Source: Gammaproteobacteria bacterium
GTDB lineage: Bacteria > Pseudomonadota > Gammaproteobacteria > Pseudomonadales > Pseudomonadaceae
NCBI GenBank assembly: GCA_018816095.1
Contig: JAHIWP010000040.1
Location: 1-60,664 of the forward strand
DNA: 60,664 nt
Direction: 5' to 3'
The notes beneath the pieces are model-generated. The model saw only the letters and a program-made list of their open reading frames with translations. It ran no database searches and was not told the DNA's origin. Shown one piece after another: positions 49,877 through 59,184 of this stretch. Positions within the stretch are counted from its first letter, which is position 1, and each line of letters opens with the position of its first letter. The position numbers and the translations under genes are program-made.

Positions 49877-50671
49877 ATGAGCAACCGCCGAACCTTGACC
49901 ACGCGAGCCACAATGAACGAACAATTGCAGCCTCTTAAGAAGCAGACGCGCGAGGGTAAAACCACTCGTAGCGGGACTCAGGACGATGTCGTGTACGCCC
50001 ATATCTTCGATGCCATTCTTGAGCAGCGCCTGGCGCCTGGTACCAAGCTCAGCGAAGAAGCCCTCGGTGAAATTTTCGGCGTCAGCCGCACCATTATTCG
50101 TCGCGCGTTGTCGCGCCTGGCCCACGAAGGTGTGGTGCTACTGCGCCCTAACCGTGGCGCGGTTGTGGCCAGCCCTGGCGCAGAAGAAGCGCGGCAGATC
50201 TTCTATGTGCGCCGCATGATTGAGCGCGCCATTACCGAGCTGGCCTGCAAAAACGCCAAGCCCGAGCACATCGCTGCGTTGCGTCAGATGGTCATAGATG
50301 AGCGCGAGTGCTTCGCCCGTGGTGATCGCGGTATGGGCATTCGTCTGTCGGGTGAGTTCCATCTCAAACTCGCAGAAGCCGCTGGCAATCTGACCCTGCT
50401 TGGTTTTCTGCGCAGCCTGATTTCGCAGACTTCGCTGATCATCGCCCTGTATGAAAGCAACAGCCGTGCGCATTGCTCGGATGCCGAGCACGACCAGGTG
50501 ATTGATGCCATCGAGGCCGGCAATGTGGATGTGGCCGTAGACCTGATGATGCGCCACATGGACAGCGTTGACGCCAAACTCAACCTAGACGGCGATACCG
50601 CATCAGATGATTTGCACGCGGTGTTCTCACACCTGCTACCAAACACCAAGAAAAAAACTGCCAGCCGCTAA
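49877..50671 (+). CDS. GntR-family transcriptional regulator (FCD/FadR subfamily)
   Basis: This 264-residue regulator has a winged helix-turn-helix at about 35-105 (KLSEEALGEIFGVSRTIIRR, LAHEGVVLLRPNRGAVVASP) and an all-helical FCD effector domain at about 115-245 with the usual acidic and histidine ligand positions. Such regulators bind T-N-G-T-N-N-A-C-N-A palindromes and release DNA on binding a small metabolite. The position and the repeated palindrome nearby suggest it controls urate/purine uptake and breakdown, perhaps sensing a purine or ureide. GGGGAG precedes the ATG. A basic N-terminal arm precedes the DNA-binding domain. Confidence 0.9.
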   Translation: MSNRRTLTTRATMNEQLQPLKKQTREGKTTRSGTQDDVVYAHIFDAILEQRLAPGTKLSEEALGEIFGVSRTIIRRALSRLAHEGVVLLRPNRGAVVASPGAEEARQIFYVRRMIERAITELACKNAKPEHIAALRQMVIDERECFARGDRGMGIRLSGEFHLKLAEAAGNLTLLGFLRSLISQTSLIIALYESNSRAHCSDAEHDQVIDAIEAGNVDVAVDLMMRHMDSVDAKLNLDGDTASDDLHAVFSHLLPNTKKKTASR

Positions 50672-50759
50672 GCAACCTGGCGCAGAGAGGCCAAAGGCGA
50701 TTGAAGCGGCTTAACGCGTGAAGTCGCTGCAGCTGTAGACCGCTCTGTTCAGCGCCAAT

Positions 50760-50824
50760 AAAAACCCCCACGGCAAGGAGCAACTGCCTTGGGGCGAGAA
50801 ATTGGCTGGCTTAGCCAGCCAATT
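50760..50824 (-). terminator. Paired hairpins terminating the mexEF-oprN transcript
   Basis: Nearest the oprN stop is a perfect 11-bp hairpin, AATTGGCTGGC-TTA-GCCAGCCAATT (50800-50824). Behind it a second hairpin (CCCCACGGCA near 50765-50774 with TGCCTTGGGG near 50785-50794) is followed on the minus strand by a T-run. The second is a standard terminator; the first may protect the 3' end. Confidence 0.8.
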
Positions 50825-50837
50825 CTGAAAAACAGTG

Positions 50838-52241
50838 TTAAGCGTTAGGCTCCCAGCCCCCGCCAAGCGCCTTGTAAATAGCGACAATCGCGCGATACAG
50901 CTCGACCTCCGCCTGTGCTTGGGCGTCTTCGGCGCTGAGGCGTTCACGTTCGGCATCCAGCAGTACCAAGAAATCCACTTCACCTTCGCGGTAGCGCACG
51001 CGGGCTTGTTCGGCTGCGGCGCGGCTTGCGTCTGATTGGCGTAGCTGGGCGAGCAGCCGCTGTTGGCGTTTGCCGTAATCACTGAATGCGTTAGCGGACT
51101 CCTCCAGAGCCAGCAGCACCTGCTGTTCATAGTTGGCCAGCGCGCCATCAGCTTCGGCTTCGGCCCCACGCAGGCGTGCACGCACGCTGCCCAAGTCAAA
51201 CGCTGCCCAGCTGATGGTCGGGGCGATACCCCAGGCTCGCGCCGCCGATGAACCCAGCTGCGAACCACGCCCGGCGGTAAAGCCGAGGAAGCCGGACAAA
51301 CTCACCCGTGGAAACAGATCCGCCGTGGCCACGCCAATATTGGCGGTAGCGGCGGCCAGTTGCCGTTCGGCGGCGCGGATATCTGGACGGCGACGCAGCA
51401 ACTCGCCGGGGTCGCCAACCGGTAGTGCTTTGGCAATGGCAGGCAGGTCCTGAGCAGAGAGGTCCACGCTCAATTGATCAGGGCGCTGGCCGAGCAGGGT
51501 GGCGATGCGGTGCTTGGCGCGCTGCTGTTCGGCCTGCAGTTGCGGCAGGCTGGCTTCAGTGCCGGCCAGACGCGCATCGCTGCGTAGCACATCCAGCTGA
51601 CTACCGACGCCGGCCTCACGCAGTTGCTCGGTAATGGCGCGGGATTCCTGCTGGTTTTTCAGGTTGTCGCGGGCAATGCGTTCGCGCAGTTGCGCGCCGC
51701 GCAGGCTGCCGTAGGCATCCACCAGCTCGGCAATCAGGCTGACCTGCAGTTGCTGATAGTCGGCTTCGGCCACGTCCAATTCGGCGTCGCTGGCTTCCAG
51801 TTGTCGCTGGATGCGGCCAAACAGATCCAGCTCCCAGAGCATGTCCAGACCCAGGTCATAACGCTCGCCGCGCACGCGCTGCTCGGTTACGCCGGGTTGC
51901 TGGGCTTTTCCGAAATCACCGCTGGCGCGGCTGGTGATGGTCGGCAACTGGTCGTTGCCGAGGTCATCACGGATAGCCTGAGCCGCACGCAGGCGGGCAA
52001 AGGCCACGCGTAGCTGGCGGTTTTCCTGCAGGGACTGCTGCACCAACTGGTTGAGGGTCGGCTCATCGAACTGCTGCCACCAACTGACTTCGAAGCGCGA
52101 ACGATCGTAGTTGCTGCTTTGCGCCGCGCTCAGCTGGGCAGCCTCCGTTTGCGGTTTCTGGTAGTCAGGGCCGACGGCGCAGGCTGTCAGCGCAAAGCTC
52201 AGCAGGCTAATGGCCAGCGGCTTGGCATTGAGTGTTTTCAT
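50838..52241 (-). CDS. oprN: Outer membrane efflux channel OprN
   Basis: This 467-residue outer membrane factor of the NodT/OprM lipoprotein family has a lipobox LTAC near residue 20. It matches P. aeruginosa OprN along its length (for example YDRSRFEVSWWQQFDEPTLN-like opening, and GDPGELLRRRPDIRAAERQL). It forms the trimeric exit duct for MexEF. Its ATGA overlap with the mexF stop (52238-52241) shows tight coupling. Confidence 0.93.
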   Translation of the reverse strand: MKTLNAKPLAISLLSFALTACAVGPDYQKPQTEAAQLSAAQSSNYDRSRFEVSWWQQFDEPTLNQLVQQSLQENRQLRVAFARLRAAQAIRDDLGNDQLPTITSRASGDFGKAQQPGVTEQRVRGERYDLGLDMLWELDLFGRIQRQLEASDAELDVAEADYQQLQVSLIAELVDAYGSLRGAQLRERIARDNLKNQQESRAITEQLREAGVGSQLDVLRSDARLAGTEASLPQLQAEQQRAKHRIATLLGQRPDQLSVDLSAQDLPAIAKALPVGDPGELLRRRPDIRAAERQLAAATANIGVATADLFPRVSLSGFLGFTAGRGSQLGSSAARAWGIAPTISWAAFDLGSVRARLRGAEAEADGALANYEQQVLLALEESANAFSDYGKRQQRLLAQLRQSDASRAAAEQARVRYREGEVDFLVLLDAERERLSAEDAQAQAEVELYRAIVAIYKALGGGWEPNA

Positions 52242-55200
52242 GCCTGCACCTCCTGCAAGCGCGCCACTTTCTTCGCTTCACGCTTCTCCACAAAAGCACG
52301 GATCAGCACATAGAACAGCGGGGTCAGCAGCAGGCCGAAGAAGGTCACCCCAAGCATGCCGCTGAATACCGCAACGCCCATGGCGTGGCGCATTTCCGCA
52401 CCGGCACCGGAGGACAGCACCAGTGGCACCACACCCATAATGAAGGCGAAGCTGGTCATCAGAATCGGCCGCAGACGCAGGCGGCAGGCTTCCAATACGG
52501 CGCTGACGCGGTCCATGCCTTCTTCCTGTTTTTCCTTGGCGAACTCGACGATCAGGATGGCGTTCTTACAGGCCAACCCCACCAGTACGATCAGTCCGAT
52601 CTGGGTAAAGATGTTGTTGTCGCCTCCCGCCAGGATGACCCCGGTAATGGCCGACAGCAGGGTCATCGGCACGATCAGGATCACCGCCAGCGGCAGGCTC
52701 CAGCTTTCGTACTGAGCGGCCAGTACCAGGAAGGCAAGCAGTACGCAGAGCGGGAAGACGAAGATCGCGCTGTTACCGGCGAGGATCTGTTGGTAGGTCA
52801 GGTCGGTCCACTCGAAGCTCATGCCGTTGGGCAGTTCCTCCTTGAGCAACTTGGCCATCGCCGCCTCGGCCTGGCCGGAGCTGTAGCCAGGGGCTGCAGC
52901 TCCGTTGATTTCGGCGGTGAGGAAGCCGTTGTAGTGCATCACCCGATCCGGCCCGGAACTGGCGCTGACTTTAAGGAACGCTGACAGCGGCACCATTTCG
53001 CCACGATTGTTGCGCACCTTGAGCTGGCCGATCTGCTCCGGCTCCAGGCGGAACTGCTGCTCGGCTTGCACGTTGACCTGATAGGTACGGCCAAAACGGT
53101 TGAAGTCGTTGGCGTACAGCGAGCCCAGGTAGATCTGCATGGTGTCGAAGATGTCGCTGATCGCCACGCCGTGGGTCTTGGCCTTTTCGCGGTCGATGGC
53201 GGCATCGATCTGCGGCACATTCACCTGGTAACTGGTGAATACCGACATCGGGTCCAGCTCCGGCAGCGCGCGGGCCTTGGCGATGACGTTCTGGGTTTGC
53301 ACGTACAGCTCGTCGTAACCCAAGTTGCCACGGTCCTGCACCTGCAGGCGGAAGCCGCCGATGGTGCCCAGGCCTTGTACCGGAGGTGGCGGGAAGATCG
53401 CCAGGTAGGCTTCCTGAATGCCTGAGAACTGGCCGTTAAGCTCAGCAGCAATGGCCCCGGCGGACAGGCTTTCGTCTTTGCGCTGGTCGAAGTCTTTCAG
53501 CGCGACGAAGACAATGCCGCTGTTCGGGCTGTTGGTGAAGCCGTTGATCGACAGGCCAGGGAAGGCAATGGTGTTGGCCACGCCTGGATGCTTGCCGGCG
53601 ATTTCCGACATATCTTTCATCACCGCTTCGGTGCGATCCAGGGTCGCGGCGTCCGGCAGCTGAGCAAAGGCCACCAGGTACTGCTTGTCCTGCGCCGGTA
53701 CGAAACCGCTTGGTGTCGTGGCGAAGCCCAGGTAGGTCAGGCCCATCAGCCCGGCATAGACGAACAGGGCGATGCCGCTGCCGCGCAGCACGCGCTTCAC
53801 GGTACCGACATAGCCATGGCTGGCGCGGTCGAACGCGCGGTTGAACGGCTTGAACAACCAGCCGTCGAACAGCTTATCGAGCAGTGTGGAGAAGCGGTCC
53901 TTGGGCGCATCGTGGCTTTTCAGCAACACGGCGGCCAGGGCAGGGGACAGGGTCAGCGAGTTGAAGGCCGAGATTACCGTGGAGATGGCAATGGTCAGCG
54001 CAAACTGCTGATAGAACTGTCCGCTCAGCCCGGAGATAAAGGCCGTAGGGATAAACACCGCACACAGCACCAGGGCCGTGGCCACGATGGGGCCGGTGAC
54101 TTCCTTCATCGCCTGCTTGGTGGCTTCCACCGGGGTTTTGCCCAGGCCGATATTGCGTTCGACGTTTTCCACCACGACGATGGCGTCGTCCACCACGATG
54201 CCGATAGCCAGCACCAGGCCGAACAGCGATAGGGCGTTGAGCGAGAAGCCGAACATATGCATCACAGCGAAGGTACCGATCAACGACACCGGCACGGCCG
54301 CCAGCGGGATGATCGAGGCGCGCCAGGTCTGCAGGAACAGAATCACCACCAGCACCACCAGGATGATGGCTTCGAGCAGGGTATGTACCACCGCCTCGAT
54401 GGAGCCACGCACGAAGATGGTCGGGTCATAGACGATTTCGTAGTCCACGCCTTGCGGGAAGCTCTGCTTCAGCTCGGCCATGCGAACGCGCACCGCATCG
54501 GAAATCTCGATGGCGTTGGAACCAGGGCGCTGGAATACCGGGATGGCGACTGCGGGTTTGTTATTCAGCAGGGAGCGTAAGGCGTATTGGCTGGAGCCCA
54601 GTTCGATTCGCGCAATGTCTTTCAAACGGGTGATTTCGCCGTTATCACCGGCGCGGATAATGATGTTTTCGAACTCTTCCTCGGTGACCAAACGGCCTTG
54701 CGTATTGATCGATAGCTGGAAGCTGTTACCCGCATCCGACGGCGGAGCACCGAGCGAGCCAGCAGCGACCTGGCGGTTTTGCTCACGGATAGCGTTGACT
54801 ACGTCAGAAGCAGTCAGGTTGCGCGAGGCGACCTTGTTTGGATCCAACCACACACGCAGCGAGTAGTTGCCCAGACCGAAAAGCTGCACATCGCCAATAC
54901 CGTCCAGGCGCGCCAGCTCATCCTTGATATTCAGCGCGGCGTAGTTGGACAGATACAGCATGTCGTATCGGTCGTCCGGCGAGGTCAAGTGCACAACCAT
55001 GGTCAGGTCGGGTGAGGCCTTGTCGACCGTCACGCCGAGACGCTGCACTTCGGTGGGCAGGGTCGGCATGGTACGGGTAACGCGGTTCTGCACCTGCACT
55101 TGGGCCTTGTCCAGATCGGTGCCCAAGGCGAAAGTCAGAGTCAGGGTCATCTTGCCGTCGGCCGTGCCCTGCGAGGACATATACAACATGCCCTCTACGC

Positions 55201-55417
55201 CGGTAATGGCCTGCTCGAGTGGCGAGGCGACGGTCTCACCGATCACCTTGGGGTTAGCACCGGGGAAGGTGGCGCGTACCACTACGGTAGGTGGCACCAC
55301 TTCCGGGTATTCGCTGATGGGCAGCTGGAACAGCGAAATGGCACCGCCGATCAGGATCAGCAAGGACAACACCGCGGCGAAGATCGGCCGCTGAATAAAG
55401 TATTGCGAAAAATTCAT
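52238..55417 (-). CDS. mexF: RND multidrug efflux pump MexF
   Basis: This 1059-residue HAE1-type RND transporter has twelve membrane helices and two large periplasmic loops. Proton-relay aspartates sit in the GIVVDDAIVVVENVERN segment (about residues 395-415). It follows P. aeruginosa MexF almost throughout, for example MNFSQYFIQRPIFAAVLSLL at the start. It exports chloramphenicol, fluoroquinolones, trimethoprim and some quorum-signal precursors in that species. mexE lies 26 bp upstream. Confidence 0.96.
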   Translation of the reverse strand: MNFSQYFIQRPIFAAVLSLLILIGGAISLFQLPISEYPEVVPPTVVVRATFPGANPKVIGETVASPLEQAITGVEGMLYMSSQGTADGKMTLTLTFALGTDLDKAQVQVQNRVTRTMPTLPTEVQRLGVTVDKASPDLTMVVHLTSPDDRYDMLYLSNYAALNIKDELARLDGIGDVQLFGLGNYSLRVWLDPNKVASRNLTASDVVNAIREQNRQVAAGSLGAPPSDAGNSFQLSINTQGRLVTEEEFENIIIRAGDNGEITRLKDIARIELGSSQYALRSLLNNKPAVAIPVFQRPGSNAIEISDAVRVRMAELKQSFPQGVDYEIVYDPTIFVRGSIEAVVHTLLEAIILVVLVVILFLQTWRASIIPLAAVPVSLIGTFAVMHMFGFSLNALSLFGLVLAIGIVVDDAIVVVENVERNIGLGKTPVEATKQAMKEVTGPIVATALVLCAVFIPTAFISGLSGQFYQQFALTIAISTVISAFNSLTLSPALAAVLLKSHDAPKDRFSTLLDKLFDGWLFKPFNRAFDRASHGYVGTVKRVLRGSGIALFVYAGLMGLTYLGFATTPSGFVPAQDKQYLVAFAQLPDAATLDRTEAVMKDMSEIAGKHPGVANTIAFPGLSINGFTNSPNSGIVFVALKDFDQRKDESLSAGAIAAELNGQFSGIQEAYLAIFPPPPVQGLGTIGGFRLQVQDRGNLGYDELYVQTQNVIAKARALPELDPMSVFTSYQVNVPQIDAAIDREKAKTHGVAISDIFDTMQIYLGSLYANDFNRFGRTYQVNVQAEQQFRLEPEQIGQLKVRNNRGEMVPLSAFLKVSASSGPDRVMHYNGFLTAEINGAAAPGYSSGQAEAAMAKLLKEELPNGMSFEWTDLTYQQILAGNSAIFVFPLCVLLAFLVLAAQYESWSLPLAVILIVPMTLLSAITGVILAGGDNNIFTQIGLIVLVGLACKNAILIVEFAKEKQEEGMDRVSAVLEACRLRLRPILMTSFAFIMGVVPLVLSSGAGAEMRHAMGVAVFSGMLGVTFFGLLLTPLFYVLIRAFVEKREAKKVARLQEVQA

Positions 55418-55443
55418 CGTCGTTTTACCTATATAACAGCGTA

Positions 55444-56685
55444 TTAGCCGCGTGGCGCAGTGTTGGCAGGGCTACTTTCTGCAGCAACTCGGCGGCTGTT
55501 CTGGCGTTCGATGGCCTGACGTTGCTCGGTCAGCAGCGACTGGGTCTTTTCATCGGCCATGGGCACGCTTTGCGGATCAACGATGGAGCCGGGGAAGGCG
55601 CGCTGCAGACCGTTGACTACGATCTTCTCGCCCTCGGCCAGACCGCTGCGCACGATGCGCAGGCCTGCCAGCTTTGGCCCCAGTTCAATGGCGCGGTACT
55701 GCACGGCGTTGTCCTTATCGAGTACCAGGACGTACTTCTTACCGAGGTCGGTGCCGACCGCTTCATCCTTGATCAACGCGGCGGCGTACTGGCCACTGCC
55801 GACCAATTTGAGGCGCGCATAGAGGCCTGGCGTGAAACGCCCATCACGGTTATCAAATACCGCTCGGCCACGGATGGTGCCGGTCTGCGGGTTGACCTGG
55901 TTGTCGAGAAAGTCCAGCTGCCCAAGGTGTGGATGGCCTTCTTCGCTGGACAGGCCCAGGTACACCGGGCTGGCATCGCGCGTCTGGCCACCGGCCTGGC
56001 GTGCCAGCTCGACATACTTGAGGAATACGCGCTCATCAGCATCGAAATAGGCGTAGACCTTGTCGGTGCTGACCAGCGTGGTGAGGTGGCTTTGCCCGGC
56101 ATTCACCAGGTTGCCTTCGGTGATTTCCGCACGGCTGACGCGACCATCAATCGGCGCTGTGACGCGGGTAAAGCTGAGGTTGAGGCGGGCGTTATCCAGT
56201 TCTGCCTGGATGCCCTCTACAGCGGCCTTGGCCTCTGCCGCAGCGCTTGCGCGGGCATCGGCGAGCTCGGCAGAGATGGCGTTGCTCTGGCGCAAACGCT
56301 CGCCGCGACGGGCTTCACTTTGGGTGCGCGCAAAACTGGCGCGGGCTTGTTGCAGTTGCGCCTCAAGGCGTTTGACTTCGGCTTGGAACGGCCGCGGGTC
56401 GATCTGGAACAGTAGGTCGCCTTTCTTCACCAGGCTGCCTTCGTTGAAGGCTACGCGGTCAACGAAACCGGATACACGTGGGCGAATATCGACTGATTCT
56501 GGCGCTTCCAGTCGGCCGGTGAACTCGTCCCACTCATTGATCGGCTGTTCGATAACGTCGGCCACGCTGACTTTGGCTGCAGGCATTTGCTGTGCACTTT
56601 CAGGTGCTTTGCCACAGGCGCTCACTACCAGCACCGCGGCAAGGGCGAGGGGGAAATGCCAGAGGTTCTTATTGGACTGTTCCAT
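55444..56685 (-). CDS. mexE: RND periplasmic adaptor MexE
   Basis: This 413-residue membrane-fusion protein has a lipobox ending VSAC near residue 24, a lipoyl/hairpin core with a coiled coil at about 95-150, and a beta-barrel C-terminal half. It bridges MexF to OprN in the periplasm. It is the first gene of mexE-mexF-oprN. GGAAG precedes the ATG, and a LysR-type nod-box palindrome lies about 87 bp upstream. Confidence 0.94.
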   Translation of the reverse strand: MEQSNKNLWHFPLALAAVLVVSACGKAPESAQQMPAAKVSVADVIEQPINEWDEFTGRLEAPESVDIRPRVSGFVDRVAFNEGSLVKKGDLLFQIDPRPFQAEVKRLEAQLQQARASFARTQSEARRGERLRQSNAISAELADARASAAAEAKAAVEGIQAELDNARLNLSFTRVTAPIDGRVSRAEITEGNLVNAGQSHLTTLVSTDKVYAYFDADERVFLKYVELARQAGGQTRDASPVYLGLSSEEGHPHLGQLDFLDNQVNPQTGTIRGRAVFDNRDGRFTPGLYARLKLVGSGQYAAALIKDEAVGTDLGKKYVLVLDKDNAVQYRAIELGPKLAGLRIVRSGLAEGEKIVVNGLQRAFPGSIVDPQSVPMADEKTQSLLTEQRQAIERQNSRRVAAESSPANTAPRG

Positions 56686-56746
56686 GTGTACTTCCGCCAG
56701 AGGGTGTTTTGAGGAGGCGGAGTCTGCAGCGAGGGCTCTATTGCGA

Positions 56747-56762
56747 CGAATCGAACGATTCG
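56747..56762. promoter_or_regulatory. Second palindrome upstream of mexE
   Basis: CGAATCG-AA-CGATTCG has perfect 7-bp arms. It lies between the nod-box and mexE, 62 bp from the start codon. It may be an additional regulator site overlapping the promoter. Confidence 0.5.
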
Positions 56763-56771
56763 AAGGTATGT

Positions 56772-56786
56772 ATCAATCAGATTGAT
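56772..56786. promoter_or_regulatory. Nod-box-type LysR site (ATC-N9-GAT) upstream of mexE
   Basis: ATCAATC-A-GATTGAT has exact 7-bp arms and fits the ATC-N9-GAT nod-box reported for MexT control of mexEF-oprN. It lies between mexT and mexE. Confidence 0.72.
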
Positions 56787-56849
56787 TATCTACAGGCTTG
56801 TATCGACAAACGCATATGTGAGCAATGCCGTGGTCTGTGCTTAGCCGAC

Positions 56850-57767
56850 CTACTCAACGCTATCGGGGTCGCCGCAGAACATCTGGATACGCGAGCGCAG
56901 CCAACGTTCGGCCGGGTCATTGTCTTGGGCGCCGCGCCAGGCCATGTGCAGTTCAAAAGTTTGCGCCGGTATGGGCAGTTCTTCAGCGCGCACACCACCC
57001 GCCGCACTGAGGGCTGCCGCGGTGTAGTCCGGTACGGTGGCGATAATGTCGGTGCCGGCGAGCAGGGTGCCCAGGCCATTGAACTGGGGGAGGGCGATCA
57101 CCACGCGGCGCTTGCGCCCGAGTTTTTCCAGTTCCACATCGATAAAACCACTGAGGTCGCCGGCAAACGACACCAGCGCGTGCGGGCGCTCACAGTAATC
57201 ATCCAGGCTAAGCGCGCCCGGGGCGCTGTCGGCGCGCAGCAATTTCGGTTTGCTACGGCGCAGGACCTTGCGCTTGGCGTTGGCCGGCAACTCTTCGGTA
57301 TAGGCAACGCCGACGGAAATTTCGCCGGAGGCCAGCAGAGCCGGCATCAGCAAGTAATTGGTGCGGCGAATTACCAGCACCACACCTGGCGCTTCAGCCC
57401 GTAGGCGCTTGATCAGCGGCGGCAGCAGGCCAAACTCGACGTCATCCGACAGGCCAATGCGAAACACTGCATTACTGGTGGCCGGGTGAAATTCAGCAGC
57501 GCGGCTGACGGCGGTGGAAATTGAATCCAGCGCCGGTGAGAGCAGGGCGGCAATTTCCATGGCCCGTGCAGTCGGTTCCATGCTGCGGCCAGTTCGCACG
57601 AACAACGGATCATCAAACAAGCTGCGAAGACGGGCGAGGGCGGCACTGATGGCCGGCTGACCGAGAAACAGTTTTTCCGCCGCACGGGTCACGCTGCGTT
57701 CATGCATCAGCGTTTCAAAGACGATCAGCAGGTTGAGATCGACGCGGCGAAGATCGTTACGGTTCAT
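56850..57767 (-). CDS. mexT: LysR-family activator MexT
   Basis: This 305-residue LysR regulator has an N-terminal winged helix (about 5-65, RRVDLNLLIVFETLMHERSV) and a substrate-binding domain that follows P. aeruginosa MexT almost residue for residue. MexT activates mexEF-oprN and mexS. The reading frame is intact, so the regulator appears functional; some P. aeruginosa laboratory strains carry inactivating insertions here. It is upstream of and in line with mexE, and divergent from mexS. Confidence 0.95.
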   Translation of the reverse strand: MNRNDLRRVDLNLLIVFETLMHERSVTRAAEKLFLGQPAISAALARLRSLFDDPLFVRTGRSMEPTARAMEIAALLSPALDSISTAVSRAAEFHPATSNAVFRIGLSDDVEFGLLPPLIKRLRAEAPGVVLVIRRTNYLLMPALLASGEISVGVAYTEELPANAKRKVLRRSKPKLLRADSAPGALSLDDYCERPHALVSFAGDLSGFIDVELEKLGRKRRVVIALPQFNGLGTLLAGTDIIATVPDYTAAALSAAGGVRAEELPIPAQTFELHMAWRGAQDNDPAERWLRSRIQMFCGDPDSVE

Positions 57768-58029
57768 CCGGTGTCCATTAGTGAGTGGCTGCGGTTTTAC
57801 AAGCGAGTCAGGCTAATGCTGAATGCCGCTTACAGGCAATATGCAGACGCAAATCAAGCGCGGGCATTGCATCATCATCGACAAGCATGGTGAATATCAG
57901 CCCCGAGCGGTGGAATTGCTGGCCAGGCCCGGATAAAGTCCGTGGCCATAAGCGGTCGCCTGTAATTGTTTAGCGCACACCTGCGTACCAGTTACCACGA
58001 CCTGAATGGGTCAACCGAAGAGGTTTGCG
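57768..58029. other. mexT/mexS divergent region
   Basis: These 262 bp hold the two divergent promoters. I looked for an ATC-N9-GAT box and found no convincing one. A short ORF-like stretch on the plus strand (57702-57893) overlaps mexT and has no ribosome binding site. Confidence 0.5.
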
Positions 58030-59043
58030 ATGTCCCGCATAGTGCGTTTCCATGAGTTTGGTGAGGCTGATGTCCTCAAGATCGAAGAGCGTAACGTCCC
58101 TGCACCGGCAGCGGGTGAAGTGCTTGTCGGTGTTGAAGCCGTGGGCGTCAGCTGGCACGACGTACTCTGGCGGCAGAACCTGGCACCGACGCTGGCACAG
58201 TTGCCTGCAGGCCTCGGCCATGAAGCTGCCGGTGTGGTGTTGGCGCTTGGCGAGGGGGTCAGTGATCTGGCCGTGGGTGATCGGGTTGCCAGCTTCCCAG
58301 GGCACAGCCCCAATCGCTATCCCAGCTACGCCGAGCAAGTGGTTTTACCGCGCAGCTCTCTGGTCCGTTACCCTGCCAATCTGACCGCGCAACAGGCGGC
58401 CGTGCACTATCTGCCATCGATGGTGGGCTGGTTCGGTTTTGTCGAACTCGCGCATCTGCAGCCGGGTGAAACGGTCTTGGTCACTGCCGCCAGCCGCTGC
58501 TGGGGCCCCTATATTGTGCAGATGGGCAAAGCCTTGGGGGCCCACGTTATCGCCGCCACGGCCTATGCCGAAGACAGCGCGTTTCTTAAACAGCTGGGCG
58601 CCGATCACATCATCCTTACCGAAGAGCAGGATCTGGTGAGCCGCGTCAGTAAGCTCACCGATGGGCGTGGCGTTAATGTGGTGATGGACGCCTTGGGTGG
58701 GCCACAAATGTGCCTGCTGGGTGATGCCATCGCACCGCGTGGTCGGTTGATTTTATTCGATCTGCAAGGCGGCAATGAAACACCATTCCCAGCCTGCGCG
58801 GCGTTCCAGAAGAATATTCAGTTCTTCGTCCATTGCATCGGTAACTTTACAGGCAAGGAGGAGCTGAATATTCCGCAAGATCAGGTGGCGGTGGCCAAAG
58901 CAGTGCAAGGCATTAATCAGCTGACAGCCGATGGTTTAATCAAGCCACTGATCGACAAGGTCTTCAGCTTCGACAATGTGATCGACGCCCATCGCTATAT
59001 GGAAACCTGCCCGAGCCGTGGCCGAGTGCTCTTGCAGGTTTAA
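58030..59043 (+). CDS. mexS: Zinc-less alcohol dehydrogenase/quinone oxidoreductase MexS
   Basis: This 337-residue medium-chain dehydrogenase follows P. aeruginosa MexS (Qrh): MSRIVRFHEFGEADVLKIEE at the start, and FFVHCIGNFTGK near 275. It is thought to detoxify an electrophilic metabolite; when it is lost, MexT is activated and MexEF-OprN is induced. The catalytic zinc cysteines of alcohol dehydrogenases are absent. AGAGG precedes the ATG at 58030; the longer in-frame start at 58006 was rejected. It is complete here, so basal efflux is probably low. Confidence 0.92.
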   Translation: MSRIVRFHEFGEADVLKIEERNVPAPAAGEVLVGVEAVGVSWHDVLWRQNLAPTLAQLPAGLGHEAAGVVLALGEGVSDLAVGDRVASFPGHSPNRYPSYAEQVVLPRSSLVRYPANLTAQQAAVHYLPSMVGWFGFVELAHLQPGETVLVTAASRCWGPYIVQMGKALGAHVIAATAYAEDSAFLKQLGADHIILTEEQDLVSRVSKLTDGRGVNVVMDALGGPQMCLLGDAIAPRGRLILFDLQGGNETPFPACAAFQKNIQFFVHCIGNFTGKEELNIPQDQVAVAKAVQGINQLTADGLIKPLIDKVFSFDNVIDAHRYMETCPSRGRVLLQV

Positions 59044-59139
59044 CCATTGCCTGGTGGAAAAACGCCAGAATCTGGAGTAGGGCACGCCACTCTAAACAAG
59101 GGTTGAGCTTCAACCCCTCTTGCGTTTAAAGCTGCTCTT

Positions 59140-59165
59140 GCTTGGCTTGCAGCTTCAGGCCAAGC
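59140..59165. terminator. Hairpin between mexS and the symporter gene
   Basis: GCTTGGC (59140-59146) pairs with GCCAAGC (59159-59165) across a 12-nt loop. It lies between two converging genes, with a short CTTTT afterwards. Confidence 0.45.
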
Positions 59166-59184
59166 CAACTCCTTTTAAGTACCT

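Noticed and set aside
57702-57893. Small plus-strand ORF overlapping the mexT start
   Set aside because: It mostly reads antisense to mexT and lacks a translation signal.
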